A DNA stretch of 64,000 bases from Limnoglobus roseus (GCF_008254045.1 NZ_CP042425.1:4836001-4900000), one strand, 5' to 3'; positions 49,897-59,195 are shown, counted from the stretch's first letter. A program made the numbers and translations. The notes: generated by a model from the letters alone, not told the origin.

Positions 49897-50733
49897 ATGG
49901 CTGTGTGCCGGTCGGCGTTGGCCGCTGTCTTGCTGACGGCGGTCGTCGGGTGTTTGCCGTTCCGCGGCGAGCGCTCGGCCCAGGACATCGTCAAGAACTA
50001 CAACCCCTTCGGCCTGGTCACGGCGGTGACGAAGGACAAACTCGTCCTGCGGACGGTCCTGCTCGAACAGCCGACCGGCGACCCCTATCTGACCACCGGC
50101 CTGTGGACGAGCACGCTGAAGCCCCTACCGCCCGAGACGGCCGCGCTGCTCGCTGAGAACGGCCTGCGCGTCGGCGTCTTCCCGAGCAACCCCCCGGCCG
50201 AACTGCTGGAGCGGATCAACACCGGCACCACGGTGCGGCCGAACGAGACGACGGTCGGCATCGCCGAGGCGAAGATTCTGCCGATTAACGGCCCGGTAAC
50301 GCAGGCCGCGTTCCAGGCGGTTGCCGACATCGGGGCGGAGCCGAACAAGCTCGACCTGACGAACGCCCAGTTCGCCTTCAACGTCACCGCGAACACGGCC
50401 GACAACGGCAAGGTGAGGCTCACGTTCGAGCCTCGCGCCCAGCACGGCCAACGACAAGGGTGGCTGCGGCCGACGCTCGACGGGGCCGGCTTCTCCTGGC
50501 TCGACCAGAAGGAAGCGGAGCGGTTCCCGAAGCTGACCTTCGACGTCATGCTCTCGCCCGGCGAGTTCCTGGTCGTCGGCCCGACCGAACGGCCGGCGAA
50601 CAAGGTCGGCGGCGCGTGGTTCGTCGGCGGGGACACTGACCTGAGCCGGATGCGGGTCTTGGTGGTCCGGGCGTGGCGCGGCCAGAACGCCCCGGAATCG
50701 ACCGTGCCGGGGCAGAAGCTCGCGAAAAAATAA
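49897..50733 (+). CDS. Lipoprotein of unknown function
   Basis: 278 aa from ATG 49897 with GGAAGG upstream. The lipobox is clear: AVLLTAVVGCLPF with Cys19. The mature part is beta-rich (KDKLVLRTVLLEQPTGDPYL, KVRLTFEPRAQHGQRQGW, SPGEFLVVGPTERPANKVGG). It has no recognised domain. It may be an outer-membrane-attached protein; the family is probably restricted to planctomycetes. Confidence 0.75.
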   Translation: MAVCRSALAAVLLTAVVGCLPFRGERSAQDIVKNYNPFGLVTAVTKDKLVLRTVLLEQPTGDPYLTTGLWTSTLKPLPPETAALLAENGLRVGVFPSNPPAELLERINTGTTVRPNETTVGIAEAKILPINGPVTQAAFQAVADIGAEPNKLDLTNAQFAFNVTANTADNGKVRLTFEPRAQHGQRQGWLRPTLDGAGFSWLDQKEAERFPKLTFDVMLSPGEFLVVGPTERPANKVGGAWFVGGDTDLSRMRVLVVRAWRGQNAPESTVPGQKLAKK

Positions 50734-50841
50734 GGGCGAGGGGCGAATTTCGCTTGGTCACTTCGGGGGATGATGGTACGATCCCCATGAGAAACCTCTC
50801 ACATCTTCGTCCGACGCGCTCTCATCTCAGAAGGTTTGTTC

Positions 50842-51741
50842 ATGTTTCGCCATCCGTACCGACTTGCTCGGGGCTTCACGCTCATCGAGTTGCTCGTCGT
50901 CATCGCGATCATCGCCGTCCTCATTGGCCTCCTGTTGCCGGCCGTCCAGAAAGTTCGCGAGGCCGCCGCCCGCACGAAGTGCATCAACAACCTGAAGCAG
51001 ATCGGCCTCGCGTTCCACAGTTACCACGACACGCTTGCCACCCTGCCGACGGCCGGGAACTACGACAGCGGTAACGGCCCGACCGACCGCCGCGATTGGG
51101 GCTGGGCTTACGAAATCCTTCCGTTCCTGGAACAAGAGAACCTGCACCGCGTCACGAGCAACGCCACGATCCGCGCAACCCCGGTGCCCGCGTACTACTG
51201 CCCCAGCCGTCGCTCGCCGGGCCTCTACCGCGGCAACTATGCCAAGAGCGACTACGCCGGCAACGGTGGAACGCGCGTGACGAGCGACGCCTTAGACGGC
51301 CCGGTGGTGAAGGCGAAGGGGTCCGCGAACTCGTTCCCGTCGGGCGGGCAACTTCGGTGGGCCGGCGTGACCGACGGACTGGCAAACACGCTCCTCGTTG
51401 CCGAGAAACTGGTGAACGGCCATCCGGGCACTGACGACTTCGTGGATAACGAATCGTGGGCCGGTCCCGGCTTCGCCGACGGCGACATCATGCGGGGCAG
51501 CCTGAAGAACGGCACGACGTGGCGGACGCCCGTCCGGGACATCAACGTCGCCCCGCCGCTGAGCGCGACGCCGTGGACCGACTCGCTCCAGTATCTGTTC
51601 GGCTCGGCCCACCCCGCCGGGATCAACGGCGTGCTCGCCGACGGCTCGGTCCGCACGATCCGCTACGAGGTGGACGGCACGACCTTCATGCGGCTCTGCG
51701 TCCGCAACGACGGCCAACCCGTTGCGGCGAACGATTATTGA
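50842..51741 (+). CDS. DUF1559 type II secretion-like pseudopilin
   Basis: 299 aa from ATG 50842 with AGAAGG upstream. The prepilin N-terminus is textbook: RGFTLIELLVVIAIIAVLIG with cleavage before Phe (G/FTLIE), then LLLPAVQKVREAAARTKCIN and NLKQIGLAFHSYHDT, the DUF1559 start. The C-terminus has the family's final SAHPAGINGVLADGSVRTIR. DUF1559 proteins are massively expanded in Planctomycetes, where they probably form pseudopili or surface structures. Confidence 0.93.
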   Translation: MFRHPYRLARGFTLIELLVVIAIIAVLIGLLLPAVQKVREAAARTKCINNLKQIGLAFHSYHDTLATLPTAGNYDSGNGPTDRRDWGWAYEILPFLEQENLHRVTSNATIRATPVPAYYCPSRRSPGLYRGNYAKSDYAGNGGTRVTSDALDGPVVKAKGSANSFPSGGQLRWAGVTDGLANTLLVAEKLVNGHPGTDDFVDNESWAGPGFADGDIMRGSLKNGTTWRTPVRDINVAPPLSATPWTDSLQYLFGSAHPAGINGVLADGSVRTIRYEVDGTTFMRLCVRNDGQPVAANDY

Positions 51742-51876
51742 TTGAGTCGAAGGACGCAACTCACGACGGCGGGGCAATCATTCTCGATCTTCGGCACTCC
51801 ACATAGAACAGTTGGGCCTACCTCCCGCCCGATCTCGGCGGGGCAAAACTGTCTCTCCCTCGAAGGAGTCTGCACG

Positions 51877-52716
51877 ATGAAGCGATTGCTGTTGGCCCTC
51901 GTCCTCGGTCTGGCCGCCGTCGGGCCGCTGTCCGCCGCCGAAAAGGAGAACCGCTTGTTCGAACTGCGCGTCTACTACGCCGTGAAGGGGAAACTGGACA
52001 ACGTCAACGCCCGGTTCCGCGACCACACCGTGAAACTCTTCGAGAAGCACGGCATGACCAACATCGGGTACTGGGTTCCGGTCGATAGCTCCGACGAGCG
52101 GTTGATCTACGTCATCGCCCACAAGGACATGGACGCCCGCAACAAGTCGTTCAAGGACTTCGGGGCCGACCCCGATTGGCAGGCGGCCCAGAAGGCGTCC
52201 GAGAAGGACGGGAAGATCGTCGCGAAGGCCGACTTCTTCTTCCTGAACGCGACGGACTACAGCCCGGCGATCCACGCCGAGAAGAAGGCCGGCGACCGCG
52301 TGTTCGAACTGCGGACGTACATCACGCCGGCGAACGGGGTGGCCGCGATCAACGCCCGGTTCCGCGACCACACGATGAAGCTGTTCGAGAAGCACGGCAT
52401 GACGAACGTCGCCTATTGGAACTTGGCCGACGCTGAGAAGTCGCCCTGCGACAAGTTGCTGCACGCGGTCTGCCCGGTCGACGGCGACAAGTGCGAAGTG
52501 GAACCGAAGACCGTGGCGAAGGGCGTGTCGCTCGTGTACCTGCTCTCGCACGCCTCGCAGGACGCGGCGAAGAAGTCGTTCGACACCTTCCGCACGGACC
52601 CCGACTGGGTCAAGGCGAGGGACGCCTCCGAGAAGGCGGCCGGCGGATCGCTCACAGTGAAAGACGGCGTGAAGTCGCTGTTCATGAAGGCGACCGACTA
52701 CTCGCCGACCAAGTGA
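51877..52716 (+). CDS. Exported protein with two NIPSNAP domains
   Basis: 279 aa from ATG 51877 with AAGGAG upstream. The signal peptide reads MKRLLLALVLGLAAVGPLSA. Two tandem NIPSNAP-type units follow: FELRVYYAVKGKLDNVNARF, RDHTVKLFEKHGMTNIGYWV and FELRTYITPANGVAAINARF, RDHTMKLFEKHGMTNVAYWN. Each ends in FFFLNATDYSP or LFMKATDYSP. The very high similarity of the units implies internal duplication. NIPSNAP is a dimeric alpha-beta-barrel-like fold of unclear function in bacteria. Confidence 0.9.
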   Translation: MKRLLLALVLGLAAVGPLSAAEKENRLFELRVYYAVKGKLDNVNARFRDHTVKLFEKHGMTNIGYWVPVDSSDERLIYVIAHKDMDARNKSFKDFGADPDWQAAQKASEKDGKIVAKADFFFLNATDYSPAIHAEKKAGDRVFELRTYITPANGVAAINARFRDHTMKLFEKHGMTNVAYWNLADAEKSPCDKLLHAVCPVDGDKCEVEPKTVAKGVSLVYLLSHASQDAAKKSFDTFRTDPDWVKARDASEKAAGGSLTVKDGVKSLFMKATDYSPTK

Positions 52717-52728
52717 GATGGGGTATTT

Positions 52729-52767
52729 CCGCGTAGCGGGTCGGCCGTTGGCCGACCCGCTACGCGG
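52729..52767. terminator. Hairpin terminator between convergent genes
   Basis: CCGCGTAGCGGGTCGGCC at 52729-52746 pairs perfectly with GGCCGACCCGCTACGCGG at 52750-52767 around a 3-nt loop. An A-run (52770-52774) lies on the right. It lies 12 nt after both the NIPSNAP stop and the end of the convergent DHDPS-type gene. Confidence 0.8.
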
Positions 52768-52779
52768 GAAAAAATGGTG

Positions 52780-53697
52780 TTAGGGCCGTCGCAACGGCCG
52801 CGCGAAGATGTCTAGCGGTCGCAGCCGTTCGTAAAGGGCCACTTCTTCGTCATCCGTCATCGGCCGCAGCGGTGAGCGCACCGGGCCACAATCGACGCCG
52901 AGCATCTTCATGATCGCCTTGCCGGCCCGGAGGCCGCCGAAGTCGATGAGCGCCCGCACCAGTTGGGCGCTGCCGTACTGGTGGCGGCATGCCGCTTCCA
53001 GGTCGCCTTCCCGCAGGGCGGCGAGCATCCGGTGGTAGACCGGGGCGGCGTAGTTGTAGGTGCTGCCGACGGCCCCAGTTGCCCCGAGCGACACGGCCGC
53101 GAGCAGATACTCGTCCACGCCGAACAGCACGTCGAAGCGGCCGCCGTCGAGTTGCACGCACTCTTGCAGCGTCAGCAGATCGGGGTTCGAGAACTTTACC
53201 CCGGCCAGGTTCGGGATCACCTTCGCGGCCCGGCGGAGCACGTCCGCGGCCGGGAGGTTCACGCCAGTCGTGGAGGGGATGTCGTAATAGTAGAACGGTA
53301 GTTTCGGGGCGGCGGCGGCCACTTCCGCGAGGAACGTGGCGAGTTCGGTGACGCTGCCGGGGCGGAAGTAGAACGGGGCGGTGACGGCGACCGCGGCCGC
53401 ACCGATGGCCGCCGCGTGGGCGGTGAGGTTGGCCGCTTCCGCCACGCTCGCGTGACCGGCGTGGACGATCACCTTGAGCTTATCGCCGGCGACACGCACC
53501 CACTCCTCGGCGACCGTTTGCCGTTCGGCGGTGGTGAGCGACAGCCCTTCGCCGGTCGTGCCGCAGACGAACGCACCCCGGACGTTGGATTCCCGCAAGA
53601 CGGCGGCCTGCTCGACGATGGCCGCGCGGTTAACTGCCCCGCGGGCGTCGAAGGCCGTGAACGGGGCGGCAATCAGGCCGGTGAAGGGCGAACTCAT
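52780..53697 (-). CDS. Dihydrodipicolinate synthase / N-acetylneuraminate lyase family
   Basis: 305 aa. A DHDPS-family TIM barrel with GAFVCGTTGEGLSLTTAERQ at 41-60, Tyr138 in FYYYDIPSTTGVN and Schiff-base Lys168 in NLAGVKFSNPDLLTL. The GTTGEG and YDIPSTTG variants lean to N-acetylneuraminate lyase-like members rather than DapA itself. It ends the leftward run sigma factor - WD40 kinase - this gene (5-nt gap to the kinase), though a shared function is not evident. Confidence 0.88.
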   Translation of the reverse strand: MSSPFTGLIAAPFTAFDARGAVNRAAIVEQAAVLRESNVRGAFVCGTTGEGLSLTTAERQTVAEEWVRVAGDKLKVIVHAGHASVAEAANLTAHAAAIGAAAVAVTAPFYFRPGSVTELATFLAEVAAAAPKLPFYYYDIPSTTGVNLPAADVLRRAAKVIPNLAGVKFSNPDLLTLQECVQLDGGRFDVLFGVDEYLLAAVSLGATGAVGSTYNYAAPVYHRMLAALREGDLEAACRHQYGSAQLVRALIDFGGLRAGKAIMKMLGVDCGPVRSPLRPMTDDEEVALYERLRPLDIFARPLRRP

Positions 53698-53702
53698 GGG
53701 GG

Positions 53703-56021
53703 TTAGTCCCGGACTTTCCAGAGGCGGATCGTGCCGTCGCGGCCGCCGGTGATGAGTTGCGTCCCCTTCGCCGTGAAGTGGACCGCGTGAACGGTTCCCT
53801 TGTGGCGAGAGTACACCCGAATCGGCTTCTCAGTGTTGTCGATGTCCCACACCTTGACCAACCCTTCTTGGCCGGCGCTGGCGAGGATTTTGCCGCAACA
53901 ACTGTACGAAACCGACCAGACGCCCTCCTCGTGGGCGTTCTCGATCTTCTTGACGAGGTCCCCGTTTTTGGTGTCCCAAATGCGAATGCTGTGGTCCCAA
54001 CTGACAGTCGCCAAGCGGTCGCCTTCAGGGGAAAACGCGAGGCTGTAAATTGGCCCCTCGTGCCCGATCAAACGTTGAACCGCCTTCCCCGTCTTCACGT
54101 CCCAGAGGATCGCCGTCTTGTTGGCACTGCCGGAGGCGACCATGGTGCCGTCCGGACTGAAGGCGACGGCGCTAATCGTGCCACGGTGAACGAACTCTTG
54201 CCGCGGTTTGTCTGGAACGCCGCCCGGGAGCAGCGGCCCCATCGACTCAATGTCCCAGATCTTTACCATGCCGGTTGCGTCGCCGGTGACGATGGACGTC
54301 TGGTCGGCGTTCATCGCCGCGGACCGGACCGGGATGCGGTTGTTGATCCCCTTTTCCATCATCATGCTGGTGACGTTCCACACCTGAACGGTGCCGTCGC
54401 CGCTGGCCGAGACGACCCGGTTGCCGTCCGGGGTGAAGTTCACCGACCAGACCGACCCGTCGTGCTTGCCGAGGTCACTGACCCCGCCGCCGTTAAGGTT
54501 CCAGAGCTTGATCGTGCCGTCTTCCATCCCGGCGGCGACGAACTTGCCGTCCGGGGATGGGGAGAGGGACCACACGGCCCCGGCCTTCAGATTGTCGGTC
54601 TGATTCAATTCCGCCGGCCCCAGATCGGGCACGGCCAAAGCGACTTCTGATGATGCCCCCCCACGAGGGCGTAGGAAGTACATGCCAGTCGCCCCGGCGA
54701 CCGACCCGAGTAGGAAGGTTCCGGCCAAGAGCGATACGAACTTCCGCTGGGACCGCGAGCGGACCAGGCTCCGCCAACTGCGGACCTGCGTCATCGGGCA
54801 GGCTTCGACCTTGTCCATCGTCGCCGGCTTGAGGCAGGCGTAATGGACCGTCAGCTCGTTCGCCAGTTCCGTTGCGGTCTGGTAGCGATGGTCCGGGTTC
54901 TTTTCCAGCAGCTTGTCGATGACGTCTTCGAGCCAGTCCGGAACCTCCGGGTTCAGTTTGTGCAGCGGCTCGTGCGTCTCGTCGGTCAGTCGTCGCAACA
55001 CCACCAGTGGCGTCTTCCCTTCGAACGGCGGTTTGCCGGCGAGGGACTCGTACATCACCGAGCCGAGGCTGAACAGGTCGGACCGCGGATCGACGCCGTC
55101 GCCGCGGGCTTGTTCCGGGGCCATGTACAGCGGCGTGCCGGCGACGAAGCCGGTCCGCGTCAGCTTCAGATCCTCGGCCGCACGGGCGAGGCCGAAGTCG
55201 GTGAGCTTTACCTTGTTCGTGGCCGCGTCGATGAGGATGTTCGCCGGCTTGATGTCGCGGTGAATCAACAGGTGCTCGTGGGCCGCCGCCAAACCGAGAG
55301 CGGCCTGCATCGCGACGCGGACGGCTTCCTCGATCGACAGTTTGCCGATCCGCCGGAGGCGGTCTTCGAGCGTCTCGCCGTTGACGAGTTGCATCACGAG
55401 GTACGGCAGGCCGGCGGCCTCCTCCTCGCTGACTTGGTACACGGTCACGATGTTATCGTGCGACACCTTCGCCGCGGCGCGGGCCTCGCGGCAGAAGCGG
55501 TGCTGGGCCGTGTCGTTCGACTTCAACTGCGGGTCGAGAACCTTGATCGCGACTTCGCGTTGCAACGACTCGTCGAAGGCGGCCAGAACCACGCCCATGC
55601 CGCCGCGGCCGACGACCCGGATCACGTCGAACGCGCCGAGCCGCCCGATGCGACCGGGCGTGTCAGTGGGTTGGAGGAAGTCGAGTTTCAGGTCGCTGAG
55701 GTTCGCGGACGTGTTGCCGGCCATGTCGCTGGGCGTCGTGCCCGTGACCTCGGCTTCCACCTCGCTCATCGCGTCCCAAAAGGCAGAGTCTTTCGGGGCG
55801 GGCGGCTCGCAAAGTTTCTTCATGCAGCCGGTGAAGAGCTTGTCGCCGTCGGCGGCGATCTCGTCGAGACGGCCCTGGCAGCCGGGGCAACGGTCGAGGT
55901 GGGCGGTCAGTACGGCCTGCCGGGCGTCGGTCAGGTGGCCCCGCGCGAGGCGGCGGAGTTCTTCGGCGCTCGGGCAGTCCACTTGGGGGGTGGCGTCGGT
56001 GGTCATGTCGGCGGTGGCCAT
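53703..56021 (-). CDS. Ser/Thr protein kinase with N-terminal zinc finger and WD40 repeats
   Basis: 772 aa. Residues 41-48 (HLDRCPGC) form an HxxxCxxC motif like anti-sigma zinc fingers. The kinase domain at about 125-400 is complete: VGRGGMGVVLAAFD, VAIKVLDP, HRDIKPANILID, LTDFGLARA and GTPLYMAPEQARG. One membrane helix (FVSLLAGTFLLGSVAGATGM) precedes seven or so WD40 repeats, e.g. SLSPSPDGKFVAAGMEDGTI followed by KLWNL. The ECF sigma gene lies 36 nt upstream. Kinase, ZAS-like motif and sigma factor together suggest a signalling unit in which the kinase controls the sigma factor. Confidence 0.93.
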   Translation of the reverse strand: MATADMTTDATPQVDCPSAEELRRLARGHLTDARQAVLTAHLDRCPGCQGRLDEIAADGDKLFTGCMKKLCEPPAPKDSAFWDAMSEVEAEVTGTTPSDMAGNTSANLSDLKLDFLQPTDTPGRIGRLGAFDVIRVVGRGGMGVVLAAFDESLQREVAIKVLDPQLKSNDTAQHRFCREARAAAKVSHDNIVTVYQVSEEEAAGLPYLVMQLVNGETLEDRLRRIGKLSIEEAVRVAMQAALGLAAAHEHLLIHRDIKPANILIDAATNKVKLTDFGLARAAEDLKLTRTGFVAGTPLYMAPEQARGDGVDPRSDLFSLGSVMYESLAGKPPFEGKTPLVVLRRLTDETHEPLHKLNPEVPDWLEDVIDKLLEKNPDHRYQTATELANELTVHYACLKPATMDKVEACPMTQVRSWRSLVRSRSQRKFVSLLAGTFLLGSVAGATGMYFLRPRGGASSEVALAVPDLGPAELNQTDNLKAGAVWSLSPSPDGKFVAAGMEDGTIKLWNLNGGGVSDLGKHDGSVWSVNFTPDGNRVVSASGDGTVQVWNVTSMMMEKGINNRIPVRSAAMNADQTSIVTGDATGMVKIWDIESMGPLLPGGVPDKPRQEFVHRGTISAVAFSPDGTMVASGSANKTAILWDVKTGKAVQRLIGHEGPIYSLAFSPEGDRLATVSWDHSIRIWDTKNGDLVKKIENAHEEGVWSVSYSCCGKILASAGQEGLVKVWDIDNTEKPIRVYSRHKGTVHAVHFTAKGTQLITGGRDGTIRLWKVRD

Positions 56022-56057
56022 AGTGTCAATCTCGCTTGCGGCGGGCGTGGAGATTGC

Positions 56058-56663
56058 TCACCACGCCTCGGCCTCGGCTTCCAGTTTTTTCACTTCGTCT
56101 CTTAAACGGGCGATCACGCGGCTCTTCGCCACGTAAACCGCCCCGGTGGACATTTTCAGTTCGGCCCCCACCGCGTTCGGGGTCCGCCCTTCCACCGCCG
56201 TGCCCCAGAAGGCCGACCACGTCGACTTCTGGAATTCACCCTTCACCCGGTCCATGGCCTTGGCCGACAGTTGCCGTTGGTACTCGAGTTCCCAGTCGTT
56301 GCCCGGCTCATCGCGGTCCGGGATCGCATCAAGTCGTTCCTGGGCGGCCGAGTCGCCGGACGCCCGCGGCCGGTTGCGCTGGCCGTTCAGAAAATTATAA
56401 ACCTTGTTCCGGGTTACGGTGTAGAGCCAACCGCGGAACGTCCCCCGTTTCGGGTCGTACTCCATCTTGTTGGCGTTCCGGGCCACGCTGCGGAGGACTT
56501 CCTGCATCAGGTCGGCAGCGTCTGCATCTTGCAGGCCACGGTTGCGAGCGAAGCCGTAAACGACCGGCCCGTAGAGGTGTAGAAACTCTCGCCAGGCGTC
56601 GGTATCGTGCCCGTCGCGGATGCGGGCCAGGAGCGTCGCCCGCGTTAACGGCGCGTCGGCCAT
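56058..56663 (-). CDS. ECF RNA polymerase sigma factor
   Basis: 201 aa from ATG 56663 with GAGGAG upstream. Sigma region 2: FLHLYGPVVYGFARNRGLQD, ADAADLMQEVLRSVARNANK, YDPKRGTFRGWLYTVTRNKV. Region 4: FQKSTWSAFWGTAVEGRTPN, AVGAELKMSTGAVYVAKSRV, IARLRDEV. The RGTFRGWL segment is typical of planctomycete ECF groups linked to Ser/Thr kinases. The kinase with zinc finger and WD40 repeats follows directly. Confidence 0.92.
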   Translation of the reverse strand: MADAPLTRATLLARIRDGHDTDAWREFLHLYGPVVYGFARNRGLQDADAADLMQEVLRSVARNANKMEYDPKRGTFRGWLYTVTRNKVYNFLNGQRNRPRASGDSAAQERLDAIPDRDEPGNDWELEYQRQLSAKAMDRVKGEFQKSTWSAFWGTAVEGRTPNAVGAELKMSTGAVYVAKSRVIARLRDEVKKLEAEAEAW

Positions 56664-56792
56664 GCGGCTCCTCTGATGAATACCCCGCGGGCAAATGCTC
56701 CTAACACGATAGCCTCGCCGTGCGTGATGGGTCCAGAGGCATTCTAGGTAGAAACCGCCCCGAAAGTACGGCCGAAGGGTCAACCGGAGGGG

Positions 56793-57812
56793 TCACGGCA
56801 GGCGGACGACGATTTTCCCGAAGTGCGAGCCGCTTTCCAGGTGCGCGAACGCCGCGGTGGCCTCGGCAAACGCGAAGGCCCGATCGATAACGGGCCGGAT
56901 TTGATGGGCTGTCAGAAATTCGTTCATCGCAACGAAATTCTCTCGCGATCCGACGTAGATTCCGGAGAGGGTCGCGTTCTTGCTCACGAGTGGGAAGAGG
57001 CTGTCCTGCGGCGGGCCGAAGCCGGTGAGGACGCCGATAAGGGCCACGTGGCCGCCGGCCGCCACGGACGCAAGCGACTTCGTCAACGTGCCGCCGCCAC
57101 CGACTTCGACGACGTGATCGACGCCGTGCTTGCCCGTGAGGCGGTGGACTTCCTTCTCCCAATCGGGGTGGGTGCGGTAGTTGATGCCGTTGGCGGCACC
57201 GAGTTTCGCCGCCCGCTCGAGTTTCTCATCGCTACTCGAAGTCACGACGACGGGGCAATCCGCCGCCACGCCGAGTTGCAGCGCAAAGATCGAAACGCCG
57301 CCGGTGCCGAGGGCGAGGACCGTGTCACCTTTTTGCAGTCGGCCACGATCCATCAAGGCCGACCACGCCGTCACGGCCGCACACGGCAGACAGGCGGCTT
57401 CCTCGAAAGACAGGTATTCGGGAATCGGAACGAGGGCCGACGCTGGCAGGTCCACCAGTTCGGCCAACATGCCGTCCGCGCCGGGGCCGCCGAGGGCCGA
57501 GGCGTGGTACTTCATGTCGAACCGGCCGCGTTCCCACGCGGTGAAGAAGTTCGCCGTCACCCGGTCGCCGACCCGGACCACGGTGACATCCGAACCGACG
57601 GCCACGACTTCGCCGGCCCCGTCGGAGAGCGGGATGCGGCCCGAAACGTCGCGGCCGGCCTTGTTTTGAAGGTGAATCAGATCGCGGTAGTTCAGCGACG
57701 TGGCCCGCACCCGGACGACCACGCGGTCCGCCGCCGGAACCGGGTCCGGCCGCGTCCGCAGTTCGAGCCGATACCCGTCGCCAACCTTCGCGAATTCGTA
57801 GCAGCGCATCAA
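56793..57812 (-). CDS. NAD(P)-dependent alcohol dehydrogenase / quinone oxidoreductase-type
   Basis: 339 aa. MDR family: LNYRDLIHLQNKAG and IPLSDGAGEVVAVGSDVTVV in the GroES-like domain, CLPCAAVTAWSALMDRGRLQ and TVLALGTGGVSIFALQLGVA (Rossmann GTGGVS) in the cofactor domain. The structural-zinc Cys cluster of classical alcohol dehydrogenases is absent, so it fits the zinc-free quinone-oxidoreductase-like branch. The physiological substrate is unknown. Confidence 0.9.
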   Translation of the reverse strand: MMRCYEFAKVGDGYRLELRTRPDPVPAADRVVVRVRATSLNYRDLIHLQNKAGRDVSGRIPLSDGAGEVVAVGSDVTVVRVGDRVTANFFTAWERGRFDMKYHASALGGPGADGMLAELVDLPASALVPIPEYLSFEEAACLPCAAVTAWSALMDRGRLQKGDTVLALGTGGVSIFALQLGVAADCPVVVTSSSDEKLERAAKLGAANGINYRTHPDWEKEVHRLTGKHGVDHVVEVGGGGTLTKSLASVAAGGHVALIGVLTGFGPPQDSLFPLVSKNATLSGIYVGSRENFVAMNEFLTAHQIRPVIDRAFAFAEATAAFAHLESGSHFGKIVVRLP

Positions 57813-57847
57813 AGAGGTCCTGGCGTGGGTATGGTGAGCGGTTTTGT

Positions 57848-57976
57848 CCCCTCTCCCCCGGCTTTGAGGGGGAGAGGGTGAGGGTGAGGGGTCTTCGAGA
57901 TCGCAGACGCCTTCATCGGATGCAGGGAGCCTTTCCCCTCACCCCGGCCCTCTCCCCCTCAAAGCCGGGGGAGAGG
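57848..57976. repeat. Inverted pair of about 43-nt GC-rich repeats
   Basis: The stretch at 57848-57891 (core CCCCCGGCTTTGAGGGGGAG) returns in inverted orientation at 57934-57976 with few differences. Each half also has internal pairing (CTCCCCC with GGGGGAG). It lies between the dehydrogenase start and the nitroreductase stop and looks like a chromosomal interspersed repeat unit pair. Confidence 0.65.
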
Positions 57977-58001
57977 GAGAAAGAGCGCCGGCCTCCCCGG
58001 A

Positions 58002-58649
58002 TCAGATCGTCTCGACGAGTTCGGACTTCTCGTACCGCACCTTCGGCAACTTCGCGTAGGCGTCGGTCTCGGCCCGGTAGCCGGCCGTGGCGACGACGAC
58101 GCTGTGATAGCCCTTCGCCGAGAGACCTAAAATGTGGTCGTACTTTTCGTGCTCGAACCCTTCCATCGGGCAAGTGTCCACGCCGATCATGGCGGCCGCG
58201 GTCAGGAAGAAACCGAGCGCGATGAAGACTTGCCGGGTCATCCACTCCCGGACGTGTTCCGGCGTGGCCCGCGTCAGCGACCCGGTCATCATCTTCTTGT
58301 ACCCGTCCAGGGCCGTCAGCGGGATGCCCCGGACGGCCGACGATCGCTGAATTAATCGTTCGGCTTCGGCCGCCCCGACGTGCGCTTTCACGCAGAAGAC
58401 CACGAGGTGCGAGGCGTCCACGATCTGCTTTTGATTCCACGATGCCGACAGAAGTTTCTCGCGGATCGCCGGGTCGTTCACGACAAAGAACTTCCACGGC
58501 TGCAACCCGTAGGACGACGGCGACAGCACGAGCGATTCTTCGAGGTTGGCCCATACGTCCGGGGCGATCTTGCGGGCGGGGTCGAATTGCTTGACGGCGT
58601 ACCGCCAGTGCAGGCGTTCGAGGGCGTGGTCGGGCGTCACGGCGGGCAT
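58002..58649 (-). CDS. Nitroreductase-family NAD(P)H oxidoreductase
   Basis: 215 aa. Nitroreductase blocks: LHWRYAVKQFDPARKI, LEESLVLSPSSYGLQPWKFF, VVNDPAIREKLLSASWNQKQ, IVDASHLVVFCVKAH and DTCPMEGFEHEKYDHILGLS, then YHSVVVATAGYR. FMN-dependent and cytoplasmic. The RYAVKQFD and SYGLQPWKF segments resemble NfsB/YdgI-like enzymes that reduce quinones or nitro compounds. Confidence 0.9.
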   Translation of the reverse strand: MPAVTPDHALERLHWRYAVKQFDPARKIAPDVWANLEESLVLSPSSYGLQPWKFFVVNDPAIREKLLSASWNQKQIVDASHLVVFCVKAHVGAAEAERLIQRSSAVRGIPLTALDGYKKMMTGSLTRATPEHVREWMTRQVFIALGFFLTAAAMIGVDTCPMEGFEHEKYDHILGLSAKGYHSVVVATAGYRAETDAYAKLPKVRYEKSELVETI

Positions 58650-58793
58650 GGGAACTCCGGATCGGTGATCCTTCGATGATAGTTAAACCTACCCGCCGAA
58701 GCCCAGGGGCTTTCCCGGAAGCTTGTGAGTCGCCGGTCGCGTTGATAAGGTAAATGTACCCCCCTGCCGGAACCCATCGTTGGAGGATCAGCC

Positions 58794-59195
58794 GTGTCCA
58801 ATGGGAAAACGATCCTGGTCGTGGACGACGACCGCGAACTGCTCGACGCGGTGCGGACGATGCTCGAACGGCAGGGCTTCCAGGTGATTCAGGCCCACGA
58901 CGGCCATCAGGCCAAGCAGATGGTCTATCACCACAAGCCGGACCTGATGATCCTCGACATGATGATGCACCGCATGGGCGGCTTCCCGGTACTGGAACAC
59001 TTCAAGGACAAGGCCGACGCCCCGCCGACGATCATGGTAACGGCCAACGAGGGCGGCCGCCACAAGGCGTATGCCGAGTACCTCGGCGTGATCGACTACA
59101 TTCGCAAGCCGTTCTCGATGGAAAAACTGATGGACGCGGTGAACAAGGCGCTCACGCCGAAAGACACAACCGAAGCCACCTCACCCACCGCATAA
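58794..59195 (+). CDS. Single-domain response regulator
   Basis: 133 aa from a GTG at 58794 with GGAGG 8 nt upstream. Receiver domain: acidic pair in ILVVDDDRELLDAVRTMLER (Asp11-13), phosphoacceptor Asp55 in PDLMILDMMM, Thr83 in IMVTAN and Lys105 in YIRKPFSMEKL. No output domain; it probably works by protein contact. No histidine kinase is nearby, so the partner is elsewhere. Confidence 0.92.
   Translation: MSNGKTILVVDDDRELLDAVRTMLERQGFQVIQAHDGHQAKQMVYHHKPDLMILDMMMHRMGGFPVLEHFKDKADAPPTIMVTANEGGRHKAYAEYLGVIDYIRKPFSMEKLMDAVNKALTPKDTTEATSPTA

Noticed and set aside
54843..56105. 420-aa plus-strand frame opposite the WD40 kinase
   Set aside because: Antisense shadow. The minus strand has a complete kinase and WD40 repeats.
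57848..57976. Strong Rho-independent terminators
   Set aside because: Internal pairing is present but there is no U-tract on either strand, and the two units match each other as a repeat pair.
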